From Pisaster brevispinus (taxonomy: Eukaryota > Echinodermata > Asteroidea > Forcipulatida > Asteriidae): a stretch of 64,000 nucleotides of DNA. Positions within the stretch are counted from its first letter, which is position 1. Each line of letters starts with the position of its first letter. The notes below the pieces were generated by a model, which made no database searches, was not told the DNA's origin, and worked only from the letters and a program-made list of their open reading frames with translations. Below are positions 35,657-46,759 of this stretch, piece by piece. The stretch lies in assembly GCA_023634235.1 (NCBI GenBank), contig JAMKCF010000153.1:62001-126000 (forward strand), in the 5' to 3' direction. The position numbers and the translations under genes are program-made.

Positions 35657-38600
35657 GCAGCCGATTTCACGAAACTTTACGCCATGGCGTAAGTCCACTT
35701 GCGCAACGTTTATGGCGTAAGTTGCGCCACTAGTTTAAGATCGATTTCACGAAAGTTACGCCACATCTGAAAGTGGCGCAAGTCTGAAAGTTGCGCCACA
35801 AAAATGGCGCAACTTACGCACTCGATTTTGATGGCGTAAGTCAGTATTTTATTGCGCAAGTTAAAAAATTGCCAACGGCACAACGTGTTTTGCCCGGGAG
35901 GCTATGCGATCCTTGGGCAGCGACGTTTATATTTCAGTGTTTACCGAAAGATATTGCACTTTCTTCTCTTTAGCGGACTCAAAACAAAACAAAACACGTT
36001 CGTCGGCCATTGGTTTTTAAGTTATTTGTACTATTGAATTTTTTAAAACGGTCTTTTTTGGAGGAAATAAACGGCTAAATCGGCAACAATTGTGGGGTAA
36101 TTAAAACTGGCGATCGTCAGTTGTAAATGCAACCATAAATACAGTTTCAGAACAACACTGTCGTCTTATGTTCTTTATTTGTTTATAAAGAATGCATCGG
36201 TGGCGATAAACAGCCCAGCTTATCATTCAAGAAATCAATCCTGAATTATTCATTTCACTTGTAAACTTTATTTTAACTCCCATGACAAAACAAAATCAAT
36301 ACTTTCATACAAGTTCAAATAAATCAATAATTTAACAAATTTTCCATTTCACTTATGAACATTATTTAATTTTTCCTTCCATACGTACAAAACATCAATA
36401 CTTTCAACTACAAAACAGACAAGTTTTTTAAGGAAACTGTTTAAATGTACCTACATTTATTTGAGCAAAATATTATACAATTTATTACTTCTTTTTTGTT
36501 CAGAAAACTTAATGAATCAATTCAACGCCCCCCCCCAAAAAAAATATATATATATATATATATTAAATAAAGAATTGTTTCAAAACTACATGAAGATTTC
36601 AGCTAAGTTCAGCTGTCCAAAAATGAATTGTAATGGGAATCACAAAGTTTGTCTTTAAAGCATTTCAAAAGAAGCTAACAAACTATTTAAAGAAAATGGT
36701 TTTCATTTTGTTTAATTAAGTTGACAGGATTTGGTGTCATTAACCCCCCCCCCAACTAAATTCATTGTGGAGTCAAGGTTGGAGGCCCCTGGAAATGGTC
36801 AAACTTGCTTATGATATTGGAAAACATATTGATTTTTGGGTTTTCTAACTTATAGTTACATGTATAACTAAATTATTTATAACTAACAAGCTTATTAGTC
36901 ATCATGGAATATTAGCCCATAGTAGGCAGCCCTTAGTTTGATTTCATTAAATGAACTGGGTCTTTTAAAATTAAACTTCCAGTTTGCTGGGAAAATAAAT
37001 GTAGGATGACTCTGAAAATGACACAGAGATCTCCTTGAACACCACTTCATCTTTTTCTTCATCTCCTTGACATCTTCAATCTCTCATGACATCTAATAAG
37101 GGATGTGGAGCTGCATCCTGAATATTACAGGGAAACAAGAACTTTAATTGAGTTGTCTTAAGTCACTGTGCATATGTTAAGCAAAAAAAATAGGTCTACA
37201 TGATGCATCAAACCATTTTGTGCTGTTGATCTTCCCATAAGAAAATGACTTTCTTTTTAAATGAAAGTTTTGATATGAGTTGAACCTATCATTTGCATTG
37301 AGATTTTCAGAAAAATAGGTAACATGTTTTGTTTATTTTTAGCAACAGCATTAATCATCCTTTTATTGGTTTAATATAAATATTTAAATTTTACCTCTTC
37401 ACACCTCATGAATAAATAATATTCTTCTCCCTTGATATCATGGAAGTCAAATCTCTTTCATGGAGTATTTTGAAGGAAACCAACCAAGAACCAAGAAGAC
37501 ACTGGTATCAAGCCGACTTGAATGTTTTTCATGTTTGCATACTCTTATTGACATGAAATTAATTTCATATGGATCTCTCTCTCTCTCTCTCCCTCTCTTG
37601 TGTTTTTGAAGTGTAGCTTAATCTAAACATAAAATGAGAAGAATTAAAAAAATTAAGGTGATAATTTCAGTGGATAATCGTTGACAAATTAGTGTGGGAT
37701 ATGGTAGTTGGGTTTGTAATAGTTAAGTCCCATTTTCCAACCGGCTATTTCACAAGATAATAAATAAATAAATAAATAAATGAACTTATAAAATAAATAA
37801 CGTTTTAAGAACAATTAAATAAGGGGAAAAATAGTTGCAAAGTGACAGCAACATTCAATTATTAATCAATTTGAAAAGAAAAAAAAACCACCACCATGGT
37901 TTAAATTGTGCATTAGCAATCGTCGACAAGTTGACATAATTATATTGAGAATATTTTGCTGCCGAAATGTACAATTTTGAGTTTACCACTTCACTAGTCA
38001 TGCTGTATTAGTAGTAGCCTAGTGCTTTACTTAAACTACGGTTCGATTTTATAATTGTTAATGTTATATTTTACCACTTGCCATGCTCGGTATTTTGTAC
38101 TATTGACAATTGTCTGAAGTTCTCATTAATCCCCAAATATGTATTTTTATGCACGTTATACATGGTGTATATGCGTTATACTTCAAACAAATTTAAAAAG
38201 TCAACTAAGGCCACAGTAAGTAACACAATGATGTTGAAATAGTGTTGAGTTTGATACAAACAATACGGCATGTCCGCACTTATAAATGTCTATGAACACG
38301 TATCATCATCACACGATCGCACCAACATGACCAAACTCAGTCAAGTCCGCCCTTTCGTTCGACGTCAGTGTTTGTAAATTTGAAAACATTTGTCAGTTAA
38401 AAATAACATGAAAAGCAGCGAGTGTTTGATACTATTAATCGTTGAACTATTTAACTAGTCATTTCTATAACTATAAGTTTTAACGGACTTACGTGTCAAA
38501 ATAAAGCATGTAAACGTAGTCAGTGGTGGTCCAAGTTGAGCCATCTTATTCCGTCACTGTATAAACATGTTGTTGTTGTAAAAAAGATCGTGATTTAAAA

Positions 38601-38829
38601 TGGCCGCTCCGTTGCAGTTTTTTCCAGTGGATTCAGGCAACAGTCGTTGAAAAGGTTGATATTAGCCTCGTCCACGGTGTTTATAATTTATTTAGTTTAT
38701 TAAAAAGTTGCGCAGCTACGGCAAGTTTCGTGAAATGCAACTTAAGGAAGTGGCGCAGCTGCGCAACATTTACATGGCGCAACTTTACGACATGGCGCAA
38801 GTTACGCACTACTTTCGTGAAATCGGCTG
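35657..38829. mobile_element. Nested TIR element, non-autonomous, Harbinger-like candidate
   Basis: The ends are CAGCCGATTTCACGAAA and its reverse complement, with a possible 3-bp target duplication CAG at 35654-35656 and 38830-38832. Inside both ends there are additional degenerate copies of the terminal motif (about 35741 and 38725) and many GGCGTAAGT or GGCGCAAGT words. The interior of about 2.9 kb is AT-rich with no recognisable transposase, and its longest frames are under 70 codons. A 3-bp duplication and GATTTCACGAAA-type ends suggest PIF/Harbinger, but this is weak. It sits inside the fold-back element and is therefore the younger insertion. Confidence 0.7.
36000..38690. other. AT-rich interior of the nested element, with simple repeats
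   Basis: No gene is seen. There is a C9/A9 run followed by (TA)n at about 36529-36565, a (CT)n tract at about 37578-37600 and an (AAAT)n tract at about 37760-37781. The rest is low-complexity AT-rich DNA. Confidence 0.7.
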
Positions 38830-38956
38830 CAGGCCACTTGCAGACTCCCTAGGCTACTAACAAATTGCCCACAAAATGACACCACCCCAAAGGTATGCGA
38901 CAGAGGTACATGTATGCAATAAAATTCACGACATTGCAAATGAGTTCGCAAACAAG

Positions 38957-39130
38957 TGCGCACATATTCGCGAATTGTTTCACGTCATTGCACACGTGTG
39001 CGCACATATTTGAGAATTGTTTCACGACATTGCACACGTGTGCGCACATATCCGCGAATTGTTTCACGACATTGCATACGTGTGCGCACACATTCGCAAT
39101 AAATTTCGCGACATCGCATACGTATGACAC
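38957..39130. repeat. 42-bp tandem repeats, right arm of fold-back element
   Basis: About four units of 42 bp begin with GCGCACATAT or GCGCACACAT. They are inverted relative to the left arm. Units differ from one another by a few bases, for example TTTGAGAATTG in place of TTCGCGAATTG. Confidence 0.88.
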
Positions 39131-39174
39131 ACGTTTGCGATATGCGATGTCCCTTCAGGGCCACCATAGTAACA

Positions 39175-39704
39175 CTATTTACAGCTTCAGATGTAAAACA
39201 TGGAGTGAGACTGAGATTTATGCATCCTAAGGAAACTAAGGTATTCCAAAGACAGAATCTTGTGAAGCTATGGGATCATGTCACATTCACATTTCTGAAG
39301 CTGATCTATAATCCCAATGGCCCAATGGCGTTCCATCTTCATTTCCCACCTTAATCAATTGTCTTGAATATTCAGTATACTCACCCCATGGTTCTCACTT
39401 GAAGCTACCATAAGCAGGGAGTTTTCATGATGTCAGTATTCTGGATTTCAAGTCCTGGTCATGGCGTTTATTGTTCTTGAGTCTGCAAAGGCTTTGTTCA
39501 AAGCATGCTCATTTAACCACTTAGCTAAACTACAATCTGTCTCTATTGCTCTTTTTCTTAACAACCAGTAAAACAGTCCATTGAAATTCAAGGACATTAG
39601 TTTCATTATTGCAAAATGAAACAGAGGTCATATTTATTTTCAGGTTTTCTTTGTTGATTTGTTAAATATATTTTACACATAATTTGGGATTGAGCAAAGC
39701 AAAG
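39175..39704. other. Spacer without recognised gene
   Basis: I see no gene or repeat that I can support. A plus-strand frame of 76 codons ends at 39354 but begins inside the fold-back arm, so it is probably chance. Confidence 0.45.
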
Positions 39705-39776
39705 GGACTAAGGATTTGAAACAACGACCTCTCGTTAAACGTGCCGTTGCTCTAGCCACTGAGCTATCTAGCCCTA
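39705..39776 (-). repeat. tRNA-derived repeat or tRNA pseudogene
   Basis: On the minus strand the sequence reads GGGCTAGATAGCTCAGTGG, then CTAGAGC, then GTTTCAAATCC and TTAGTCCC. TAGCTCAGTGG-CTAGAGC is a good internal A-box and D-arm, and GTTTCAAATCC is a degraded B-box. The acceptor stem pairs imperfectly, so it is more likely a SINE head or pseudogene than a working tRNA gene. Confidence 0.5.
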
Positions 39777-39960
39777 TGGCTAAATCTTCAGGTTTAACAA
39801 TTCATTGCTCTACCCAATGAGCTATTTCAGCTAGACCTCTGGTTCAAAAAGCTGGTGCACTACCAACTGAGCTCTCTAGCCCTATGGATAGACCTCCAGT
39901 TTAACCTGCTGGCGCCTACCAACTGAGCTCTCTAGCCCTATGGCTAGATAACTCATTTAA
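39777..39960 (-). repeat. Serial degenerate tRNA-like heads
   Basis: Three more segments resemble the start of the neighbouring tRNA-like unit. CCAACTGAGCTCTCTAGCCC occurs twice, and CCCAATGAGCTATTTCAGC once, each followed by a GGCTAGA-, GGATAGA- or AGCTAGA-like word. It looks like local amplification of a tRNA-derived head with about 50-60 bp spacing. Confidence 0.5.
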
Positions 39961-40188
39961 GTCACTCCTAGTCCAAGAGTAACACCCTAACCAAATCACA
40001 GCATTATAGTTAAGTGTGATGCCTCAACATCACTCATCCAAGTCACTACTAGTCCAAGAGGAACACCCTGACCAAATCACAGCATTATAGTTAAGTGTGA
40101 TGCCTCAACATCACTCATCCAAATCACTACTAGTCAAAAAGGAACACCCTAACCAAATCACAACATTATAGTTAAGTGTCATGCCTCT
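39961..40188. repeat. 81-bp tandem repeat, about 2.8 copies
   Basis: Units start at 39961, 40042 and 40123 with GTCACTCCTAGTCCAAGAG or close variants. They share ACACCCTAACCAAATCACA and TTATAGTTAAGTGTGATGCC. Copies differ by a few substitutions. No coding role is visible. Confidence 0.9.
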
Positions 40189-41192
40189 TGAGCAAAACAA
40201 CTATCATTGAAGATTTTGAATACAACACAAATCTTCCTCATAAACTCCTAAAAGAGTATAGGCTCTTACGTGAAAAGTATATAAAGGTAACTGATTCATT
40301 TATTCTGTAGTTTGATCTCTTCTCATACTTTCAGATTAAAATCAGTTTCACTGAAGTGGAAAACAGAGAGGGGCCTAATTGAAATCAGACAACTGAAAGG
40401 TATTCCTTTTTTTGTAGGTCATTTGTTCAGAAATTAGTGACATATGCCTAGTTTTGCTGATTCTATTTCTTGCTAGCACAGAATGATATGGATAGACAGG
40501 ACCTTGAATTCAATCTGACTCCACCGGCTCTATTGCATAAAATTGCTTGTAAGCACAAAAAGTAGCTAAGCATGACAACAATTATTTTACCAGATTAAGG
40601 TTACTAGCCTAAACACCTTGTGTCAAGTACCATTTGCGACTTGTATTCTGCTCATTTCTGCTAAGCAGAAACTGTTAAGCAATATGTTTAACTTTGTTGG
40701 GCCCAAATCCATGCTGCTTCTTACTGTGGATTTCTGCACTTATGGGCACAACAATCAGGCACTTCACAGATTGCCATGCACAGAAGTCTGTTGTAAGCAT
40801 TGCAATGAAATTGCACCCTGGTCTCGAAAATCCCAAAAGGACTTTGCAAATGTTCAGATATTTAATGTAACAGGCTCTTGCTAGTAGATAAGGGTATTTA
40901 AGGGTATTTAGCTGTGTGTAGGTTCTATAGTGAGTAGTTGATCAGAGAAAGAGTTGCACCCTTCCCATTGAAGGAAATTACAAGCCAAAAATACCATGTA
41001 ATTTATAATGATTTGGTAACTGTTTCTGACATGATTTGTCAAGCAATATTTTCTGCTCATACAACTCTAGAATTGGACCACAGTCTTAGCCCTGTCTTAA
41101 GTGTATATATTTAATTTGTATCAGTGAGACAAATCCAGTTTTGGATGTTGTTGTAAGTTTATACTGAGGTATCATGTTGTTTTGATCTGCAG
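40189..41192. other. Intergenic or intron DNA with a dispersed repeat
   Basis: No gene could be assigned. Around 40550-40715 and 41036-41085 there are words such as CTGCTAAGCAGAAA, GTTAAGCAATATG and TTGGGCCC. Similar words recur near 50940-51050 and 53490-53830, which suggests an interspersed family. An exon-like piece at about 40336-40400 (acceptor CATACTTTCAG, donor AAAG|GTATTC) does not join in frame with the next exon, so it is not called. Confidence 0.45.
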
Positions 41193-41387
41193 GACAAGTT
41201 GGATGAGAACACCCTGTACAATGACATTGTAGAGTTTTGTAACAAGAATAACTCTGTCTACTTCATTTTGGGTCTGTTTTTGTTCCATGGACTCCCTCTC
41301 CAACTCGGTAAGACTTATTTCTTAGCCAGAAAGTTTATATTTCTGAATATATTTGTTCTTATTTCCTGGCACACCCAGGATTATGTC

Positions 41388-41475
41388 TTGGGGAGGGGGG
41401 GGGGTGCTCAAAGAAATGTAATTGGAGGGGTCCAGGGGCAAAGCCCCAGTGGGGGTCAAGTTGGCAAAGTCCCGG
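41388..41475. repeat. GC-rich dispersed repeat with hairpin
   Basis: This stretch lies in the first intron of the F5/8C pseudogene. It has a long G run at 41390-41404 and then GGGGTCCAGGGGCAAAGCCCC, whose GGGGC-AAA-GCCCC core can form a small hairpin. It contrasts with the AT-rich surroundings and looks like part of an interspersed repeat. Family unknown. Confidence 0.4.
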
Positions 41476-41942
41476 GAAGCTCTGAGCTTTTGGCATTTTG
41501 TGGGATGAAAAGTCTAGTCTCTTTATGCCTAAAAACTAAGATCAATATCAATTTTTACTGGAAATATTTCTGTAATCAACCTGCTCAAAGAAAAAATGAC
41601 CCACACAAATCAACCAGACTATGTATATGTACATGTATAACCTTGCCAAGATCCTACCGATAATCCTTTGTTATGCAAAAGTGATGTCATAATCAACTTT
41701 ACCATATTACCATGAAAAAAATTAAATTGAAAATTTAACCTGGGCATAAATTATATTTTTGATTTTGAAAAGGTTGGAATTTAGGCCTTCTCAATCCATG
41801 CACAGTAGGCATTGGAGCCCCACAGCAATCCGGGGCTGTATACTCCCCCAAGGGAGCTGAGAGAGATTAGAGGAATGTTGTTTCAAAGAACTCCAATTAA
41901 ACACAAGAAAAACAGAATTCAGGACAGGGGTGCATTTTTAAT

Positions 41943-42352
41943 TTTAATAATAATAGTAATAATAGTGGCTTCTTATACAGCGCTCATATCCGTCACTCAG
42001 CGACGCTCAAGGCACTTCAAAATGAAGTATTTTCCTGCAAGGTATTTTGGGGCCACGTTTCTGAAGTATGAGACCTACTCCTTTACATAGTACCATGTAA
42101 TGGTTAACAAGGTGCTGGAACACTGGGGCAAACCCCTTCTCTTTCTGATAAGTGCACTGTTTTTTTTACTTACGTTACAAAACACATGGGACCAATGGCG
42201 TTACGTCCCAGCTCAAGGATGAAGCAATCATGGGTAGTGTCTTGCTTAAGGACACATGTGTCACAACCGGGACTCAAATCCACACACTGCTGATCAGAAA
42301 CAGCAGACCTTGAGCTCGGTGCCATTTTCCGCTTGGCCGCAGCACACCACTT
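41943..42352 (-). repeat. tRNA-Leu-headed SINE
   Basis: Read on the minus strand, the head has TGCGGCCAAGCGG (A-box region of a leucine-type tRNA), GAGCTCAAGGTCTGC (anticodon region) and GGATTTGAGTCCCGG (B-box). A unique body follows, and then a tail CTGTATAAGAAGCCACTATT passing into an (ATT)n run. That is the layout of a tRNA-derived SINE whose 3' tail is borrowed from a LINE. It sits in the intron between exons 1 and 2 of the F5/8C pseudogene, in antisense orientation. No clear target duplication was found. Confidence 0.75.
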
Positions 42353-43590
42353 TTGTATGGAGTTTTTACTCTTAAAATTGTGTAACTCTAGATGCAGTTT
42401 CAGTGGATTAGTATTTTTAAGCCCGTACACATTTCACTTTTATTGGAAAACCTAAACACATCAAGATATTGCTATCCATTATTCAGAGAGTAAAGAGCCA
42501 TTAAATAAAGTTGTACAGTATTCAAAAATTTAGCAGTTGATCCAATCAAAATAGAGGTTACTAAGGAAACTGTTAACAATTTGAGCTGTCATCAGCTGAC
42601 GAATTGTGTTGTTTGGGAGAAAAGCCAAAAGCGCTTCTATTTTTACACAACTTAATTAAGAATAAAAATCATGGCTATTATGTTTGTTTATTACAGTTCA
42701 TTGGGCCTGTAGGCAGCAGATCGGAATAGAAGACCGGAGCATTGGTGACCATAGCAGTACAGCCTCAAGTACCAACCAGAACCAATCAGATTCTCTACGT
42801 AATTGTCTGCCGAGTAACGGGCGTTTGAATCAAGTCAATGGTGGATGGTGTCCATCACAGAATGACAAAAATTCAGCTTAGCTTCAGGTTGACTTGGTTA
42901 TGGCGACTCCTATTGAAGGGGTCATAATTCAAGGGAAAGATGACAATACTTCAAACTGGCGTGTGACAGAATTCAAAGTAGAATACAGCCTCAACAATGA
43001 CACCTGGCACTATGTATGTGGCTGTGGAGCATCTATCTGACAACCTCAGGTAAATAGTTTCTTTATTACAATAATTCAAGCAAGCTGTTCCCAATTTACA
43101 ATTCTGACTCTTGAAAATAAATTATTCCTGAATTATTACTGCGAACAGAGAACAACTGCTTCATTGGAAGTAGAAACCATTGAACCAAACAAAGATAAAT
43201 GACATCAACAATTGGATTTGAATGCAAATTGCATTAGAAAACTTTGTTTAAATTAGAAATTCCCTTAAACCAAACATTGCTGTTTGATTTTCAAAATTCT
43301 ACATAAAAGTGTAAAAAACAAAGTTGTTTAACTCTATGAACCAGTCTTTCACAACATGTTTTTCTTTGTGATAAGTCTTACTAGACAGGCATGTATTTTA
43401 TTTATTTTAATATTTTTTTTCAGACATTCCGTGGTAACACTGACCAATCAACACCTGTTACTAACAAGTTTGATCAGCCAATCAGAGCACGCTTCTGTAT
43501 CATCCGTATCAGACCAATCAACTATGTGGGATATCCAGCGATGCGCATTGAACTCATTGGATAAAGAAGTAGGTTTATCAATTTATTGAC

Positions 43591-43596
43591 AATAAA
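43591..43596 (+). promoter_or_regulatory. Polyadenylation signal AATAAA after the F5/8C stop
   Basis: AATAAA lies 27 bp beyond the TAA of the last F5/8C exon, in the context TTGACAATAAAGG. It supports 43424-43564 as the terminal exon. Confidence 0.55.
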
Positions 43597-43671
43597 GGAT
43601 TTCAATTCTTACCAATGTTTTTGTTTTGCTTATTGTTGGTGTTTTGATCTCTCTATTAAGGCACTGTTTGA

Positions 43672-43773
43672 AGGGGACTATCGTCATGATCACAGCAGGC
43701 CTGGTGACTGCACATGGAGTTAAGAACTCTAACCCAGTAACTGCATGTGTGCTTGCTGGCCAGTACGTCACAA
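43672..43773 (+). repeat. Left arm of an older inverted repeat split by a transposon
   Basis: This arm matches, in reverse complement, the sequence at 49551-49662. The clearest shared word is GAACTCTAACCCAGT, with flanking CATGGA and GCATG words also kept. The transposon at 43776-49548 lies between the arms, so the palindromic repeat was there first. Confidence 0.75.
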
Positions 43774-44336
43774 TATAAGCCTTTTCGCAATCTCAGTGCG
43801 CATGCGCGAGAATTGCCTGCCGACGAGTTACTGGAGATAAACAATAAAGTAGCATCGCGTAATGACGGCTATAAAATACGGACGAAGCGTCATATCTCCG
43901 AATTCTGACAATTTATTGCAACAAACATCGTTGTAAGTACTAAGTAGCTTTGAGTTGTTTTACTTCTTAAGTGAAATCCCGGAATAACCTGTAACCCCTT
44001 TTTAAAGTGTTGTTTTTTAGTCATTTAAGGTGAAGTTTTGTTCTGGTTTTGAGTCGGAACATGACACAGATTTAAGTGTACAGATGTGACTGTATATAGA
44101 ATGTACAGCCTGAACTTTACGATGCTTACGCTAACTTTTGGCTGATTATAAATTATGGTACCCCCATACCCATATTGATCCTTTTGAGGACATACAAGTC
44201 TTGTCATTTTTAACATAGATATTAAAAAGCATTTTACAATAATTGCAAAATTACAGAGAGATATTGTTAATTGTATGATTATTTCTCTGTTCTTTTTCCA
44301 TTACACTTTCATCAGGCATCTTCTGCTTAATAAACC

Positions 44337-45911
44337 ATGAAGCTATGTGCGGTTGTTGGGTGCGGCAATGGATCCTTCCAGCTGGAAAAGTGGAAGCAAG
44401 GGTTTTGCAGCAAGCATCAGACTCGCTTTGGATTGGGATGTTGCGATTGCTCACCCCCTTTCAGACTATTTCCATTTCCCATGGACAGGAAGGATGCAGA
44501 AGCAAGAAAGCGATGGAATCAATTTATGAACAAAAAAAATTCCAAAAGCGGTAAAAACTGGATGAACAAATCCCATGACCGGGTCTGCTCGATTCATTTC
44601 CTTGATGGGGAACCAACAGTGGCACATCCAGATCCCGTCCTTTATCTCGGGTATGAACCATCCCAGCGACTCACGGCAAAACGTGCACTACCGAGACAAC
44701 ATGAGGAAGTACCAAGGAACAAGAAAGCTTGCTTGAGTCACACTACTCCCAAACCAGATCAAACCTCCCGTATAACCACAGAAGAAAGTGCTGAACATGA
44801 CCACAGGTACACATACAAGTGTGACTGTAGGCCAGATTGTCACTGTCGGGGGTGTGTCACCAAACAGAGAAAAATTAACAACCTTGAGCACAAGGTGAAG
44901 GACCTGAAACATAAGCTAATTTCAAGGCAGGCAGTCAGCAAAAAATCAAAAAGTAGCAGAAAAAAACTCATCTCAGCTGAAAACATTAAAACAGACAAAG
45001 ATGTCATGCACTGTGCAGGGATGACCTCAAAACAGGCATTTGAGGATATGTTCAGCTATCTTGAGCCTAAAGCTGAGAAAATTAGCTATTGGAAGAGCAC
45101 ACGGGAAAAAAGGAAAGGCAGTCCTCGCCAGTTCAAGACCACGCCAAAGAAATCCGGCCCAAAGCGAAAACTTCAACTTAAGGATGAGTTCCTTATGGTA
45201 TTGATGCGACTTCGCCTTGATTTGAAAATTCAGTTTCTGGCGTTGCTCTTCGGCGTTGCCCCCAGCACTTGCTCCCAGGTCATTAGCACATGGGTACGCT
45301 TTCTCGCCATCACTTTGAAGCCCTTCATAGTGTGGCCTAGCAGGCCATCCATTTCGTTGAACATGCCAAAACAGTTCAAGAAACGGTGCAGAAACCTGAG
45401 ATGCATTATTGACTGCACGGAATTCTTTATCGAAAGACCACGTTCACTAGAGCTGCAGGCATCAACCTGGTCTGACTATAAGAAGCACAACACACTCAAG
45501 CTTCTTGTAGGTATTATGCCTAATGGTCACATCTCCTTTACTTCAAAGGTCTATGGTGGGAGGGTCTCAGACGTGTTTATTGTTAGGGAAAGCGGCTTTC
45601 TCTCCCTTCTCGAACCCCATGATATTTTGATGGCAGATAGAGGTTTTCCGATCCAAGAGGATCTGATACTGCACCACGCTTCCTTGGAAATCCCACCTGC
45701 TGCACAAGGGAAGAGGCAGATGACGAGGGCAAAAGTTTAAAAAACTAAGGTTGTCGCTAATCTGCGGATTCATGTTGAGCGAGCTATCAACCGATTGAAA
45801 GACTTCAAGATACTCAAGAACACAATGCCACTCACCCTCATCCCCACAGCTGATGATATTGTGACTGTTTGCTCGGCTCTTGTGAACTTGCAACCAGATC
45901 TTGTAAAGTAA
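44337..45911 (+). pseudogene. THAP-domain DDE transposase, truncated by TAA before the catalytic Glu
   Basis: The ATG at 44337 opens a THAP zinc finger directly (CAVVGCGN, then FRLFPFPM, RKRWNQFM and RVCSIHF), which binds the transposon ends. A Cys/His-rich stretch near residues 158-173 and a coiled coil (KINNLEHKVKDLKHKL) follow. Next come a DDE-type helix-turn-helix (LALLFGVAPSTCSQVISTW) and a DDE_Tnp_4 catalytic core with Asp359 (IIDCTEFF) and Asp434 (LMADRGFP). Translation would stop at the TAA at 45738-45740 (codon 468). The same frame then continues for 56 codons to TAA at 45909-45911 and includes HVERAINRLK with the expected third acidic residue, Glu481. The stop thus removes a catalytic residue. 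The gene is intronless, and full family length would be 524 residues. It lies convergent to the YqaJ gene. Confidence 0.93.
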
Positions 45912-46759
45912 TTGTTAAACTTTGTTAGCAGTCCATTTTTATCTGGCCAAATTTAACAGAAACATGTTAATGAAAGTTTTGTTTATTTATAAGATTTTAT
46001 ATTTCAATATCACCTGTTTATGCCTGGATGTTTTGAACGCAATTGTCATTTTAAATCCATGCTCGACCATTAAGAGTTTTGTGTTCTAAAAAATGATACA
46101 ATAAACGATATGAATTTCTGAACATTTAAATGTATTTAATGTACCAAGTGTTTACCATGAGTAAAAATGTTAAAAAACAATGTACTACTGCAAATATAGT
46201 TAAACATGATAGGAAACATTTCAAGTCTACCAGCACACTCGGTTTTTAATATGCATGCCAAAATTTACTTTACCAAAGGCAAACTAAATATACCCCCCCT
46301 CCAAAAAAAAAAAAAAAAGAAAAAAAAAAAAGAAGAAGAAGTCATTTTTAAAATTATTTTTGTGCCATCAATACTTTACATTTTGCCAAGTCTTAAATTT
46401 TTGCCCAGCAGGGCCATACTAAAATAAGTTAGTTTCTAGCCAAATATCATCATGTCTAGCAGAAGATTATATACATGTAGTAGAAATTCCTTCATGTGCA
46501 AGAAACAAAATTATTCTCATTGCAATACATGTGAATCAAGGTAGGGAAAACCATTCATCAAGAAATGATGATGATGTTGCTAAACATGGCAGTTATTACA
46601 AACATAAGATACACTCTAATACTTAATACAAAAGCTCTGAATTTTTATGAGGTAGACAGTTCAAAGCAAGAGAAAAAAGCCAGACTCGACAGTTACAGAG
46701 TTGCTTTGTACAGTTTATCAACAGGCGCTTTCTTTAGAGTTTGATTGCTGCATACAAAC
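45912..46759. other. Spacer between the two convergent transposon genes
   Basis: This AT-rich 3' region is shared by the transposase and the YqaJ gene. It contains C7 and long A-rich runs at about 46297-46340 and no gene. An AATAAA-type word (CAATAAACG, about 46100) could serve the transposase transcript. Confidence 0.5.

Larger units (their letters stand above)
35044..39168. mobile_element. Fold-back type DNA element with 42-bp subterminal repeats and 6-bp target duplication
   Basis: The ends are inverted copies of TATGGTGGCCCTAAAGGGAC (one difference) and are flanked by GTAACA at 35038-35043 and 39169-39174. Each terminus continues inward as an inverted arm of about 280 bp built from a 42-bp tandem unit, then a shared stretch containing GTCGTGAATTTTATTGCATA. 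Between the arms there are only a few hundred bases of unique DNA plus a second inserted element (35657-38829). No transposase was found, so the element is non-autonomous. The architecture recalls fold-back elements such as Drosophila FB or Galileo. Superfamily unknown. Confidence 0.8.
41193..43564 (+). pseudogene. F5/8 type C (discoidin) domain protein, three exons, two in-frame stops
   Basis: Exons are 41193-41307, 42697-43049 and 43424-43564, each bounded by AG and GT, and the phases fit (1, then 0). Exon 1 encodes a short leader with a hydrophobic run, YFILGLFLFHGLPLQL. Exon 2 starts an F5/8 type C domain (CRQQIGIEDRSI, then RLNQVNGGWCP, LQVDL, GVIIQGKDD, FKVEYSLNNDTWHYV). Exon 3 completes it (TFRGNTDQSTPVT, PAMRIELIG, TAA), with the stop right after the domain. 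In this family LQVDLG is normally preceded by a Trp, and here that codon is TAG (42879-42881). A second stop, TGA (43038-43040), lies just before the exon 2 donor. Such proteins are usually secreted and bind lipid or sugar. This copy appears inactivated. Upstream exons may exist. A sequencing error for one stop cannot be excluded, but two errors are unlikely. Confidence 0.85.

Noticed and set aside
41199..41663. 154-codon frame at the first F5/8C exon
   Set aside because: It runs through the donor at 41308 into intron and repeat sequence. Only 41193-41307 fits as exon.
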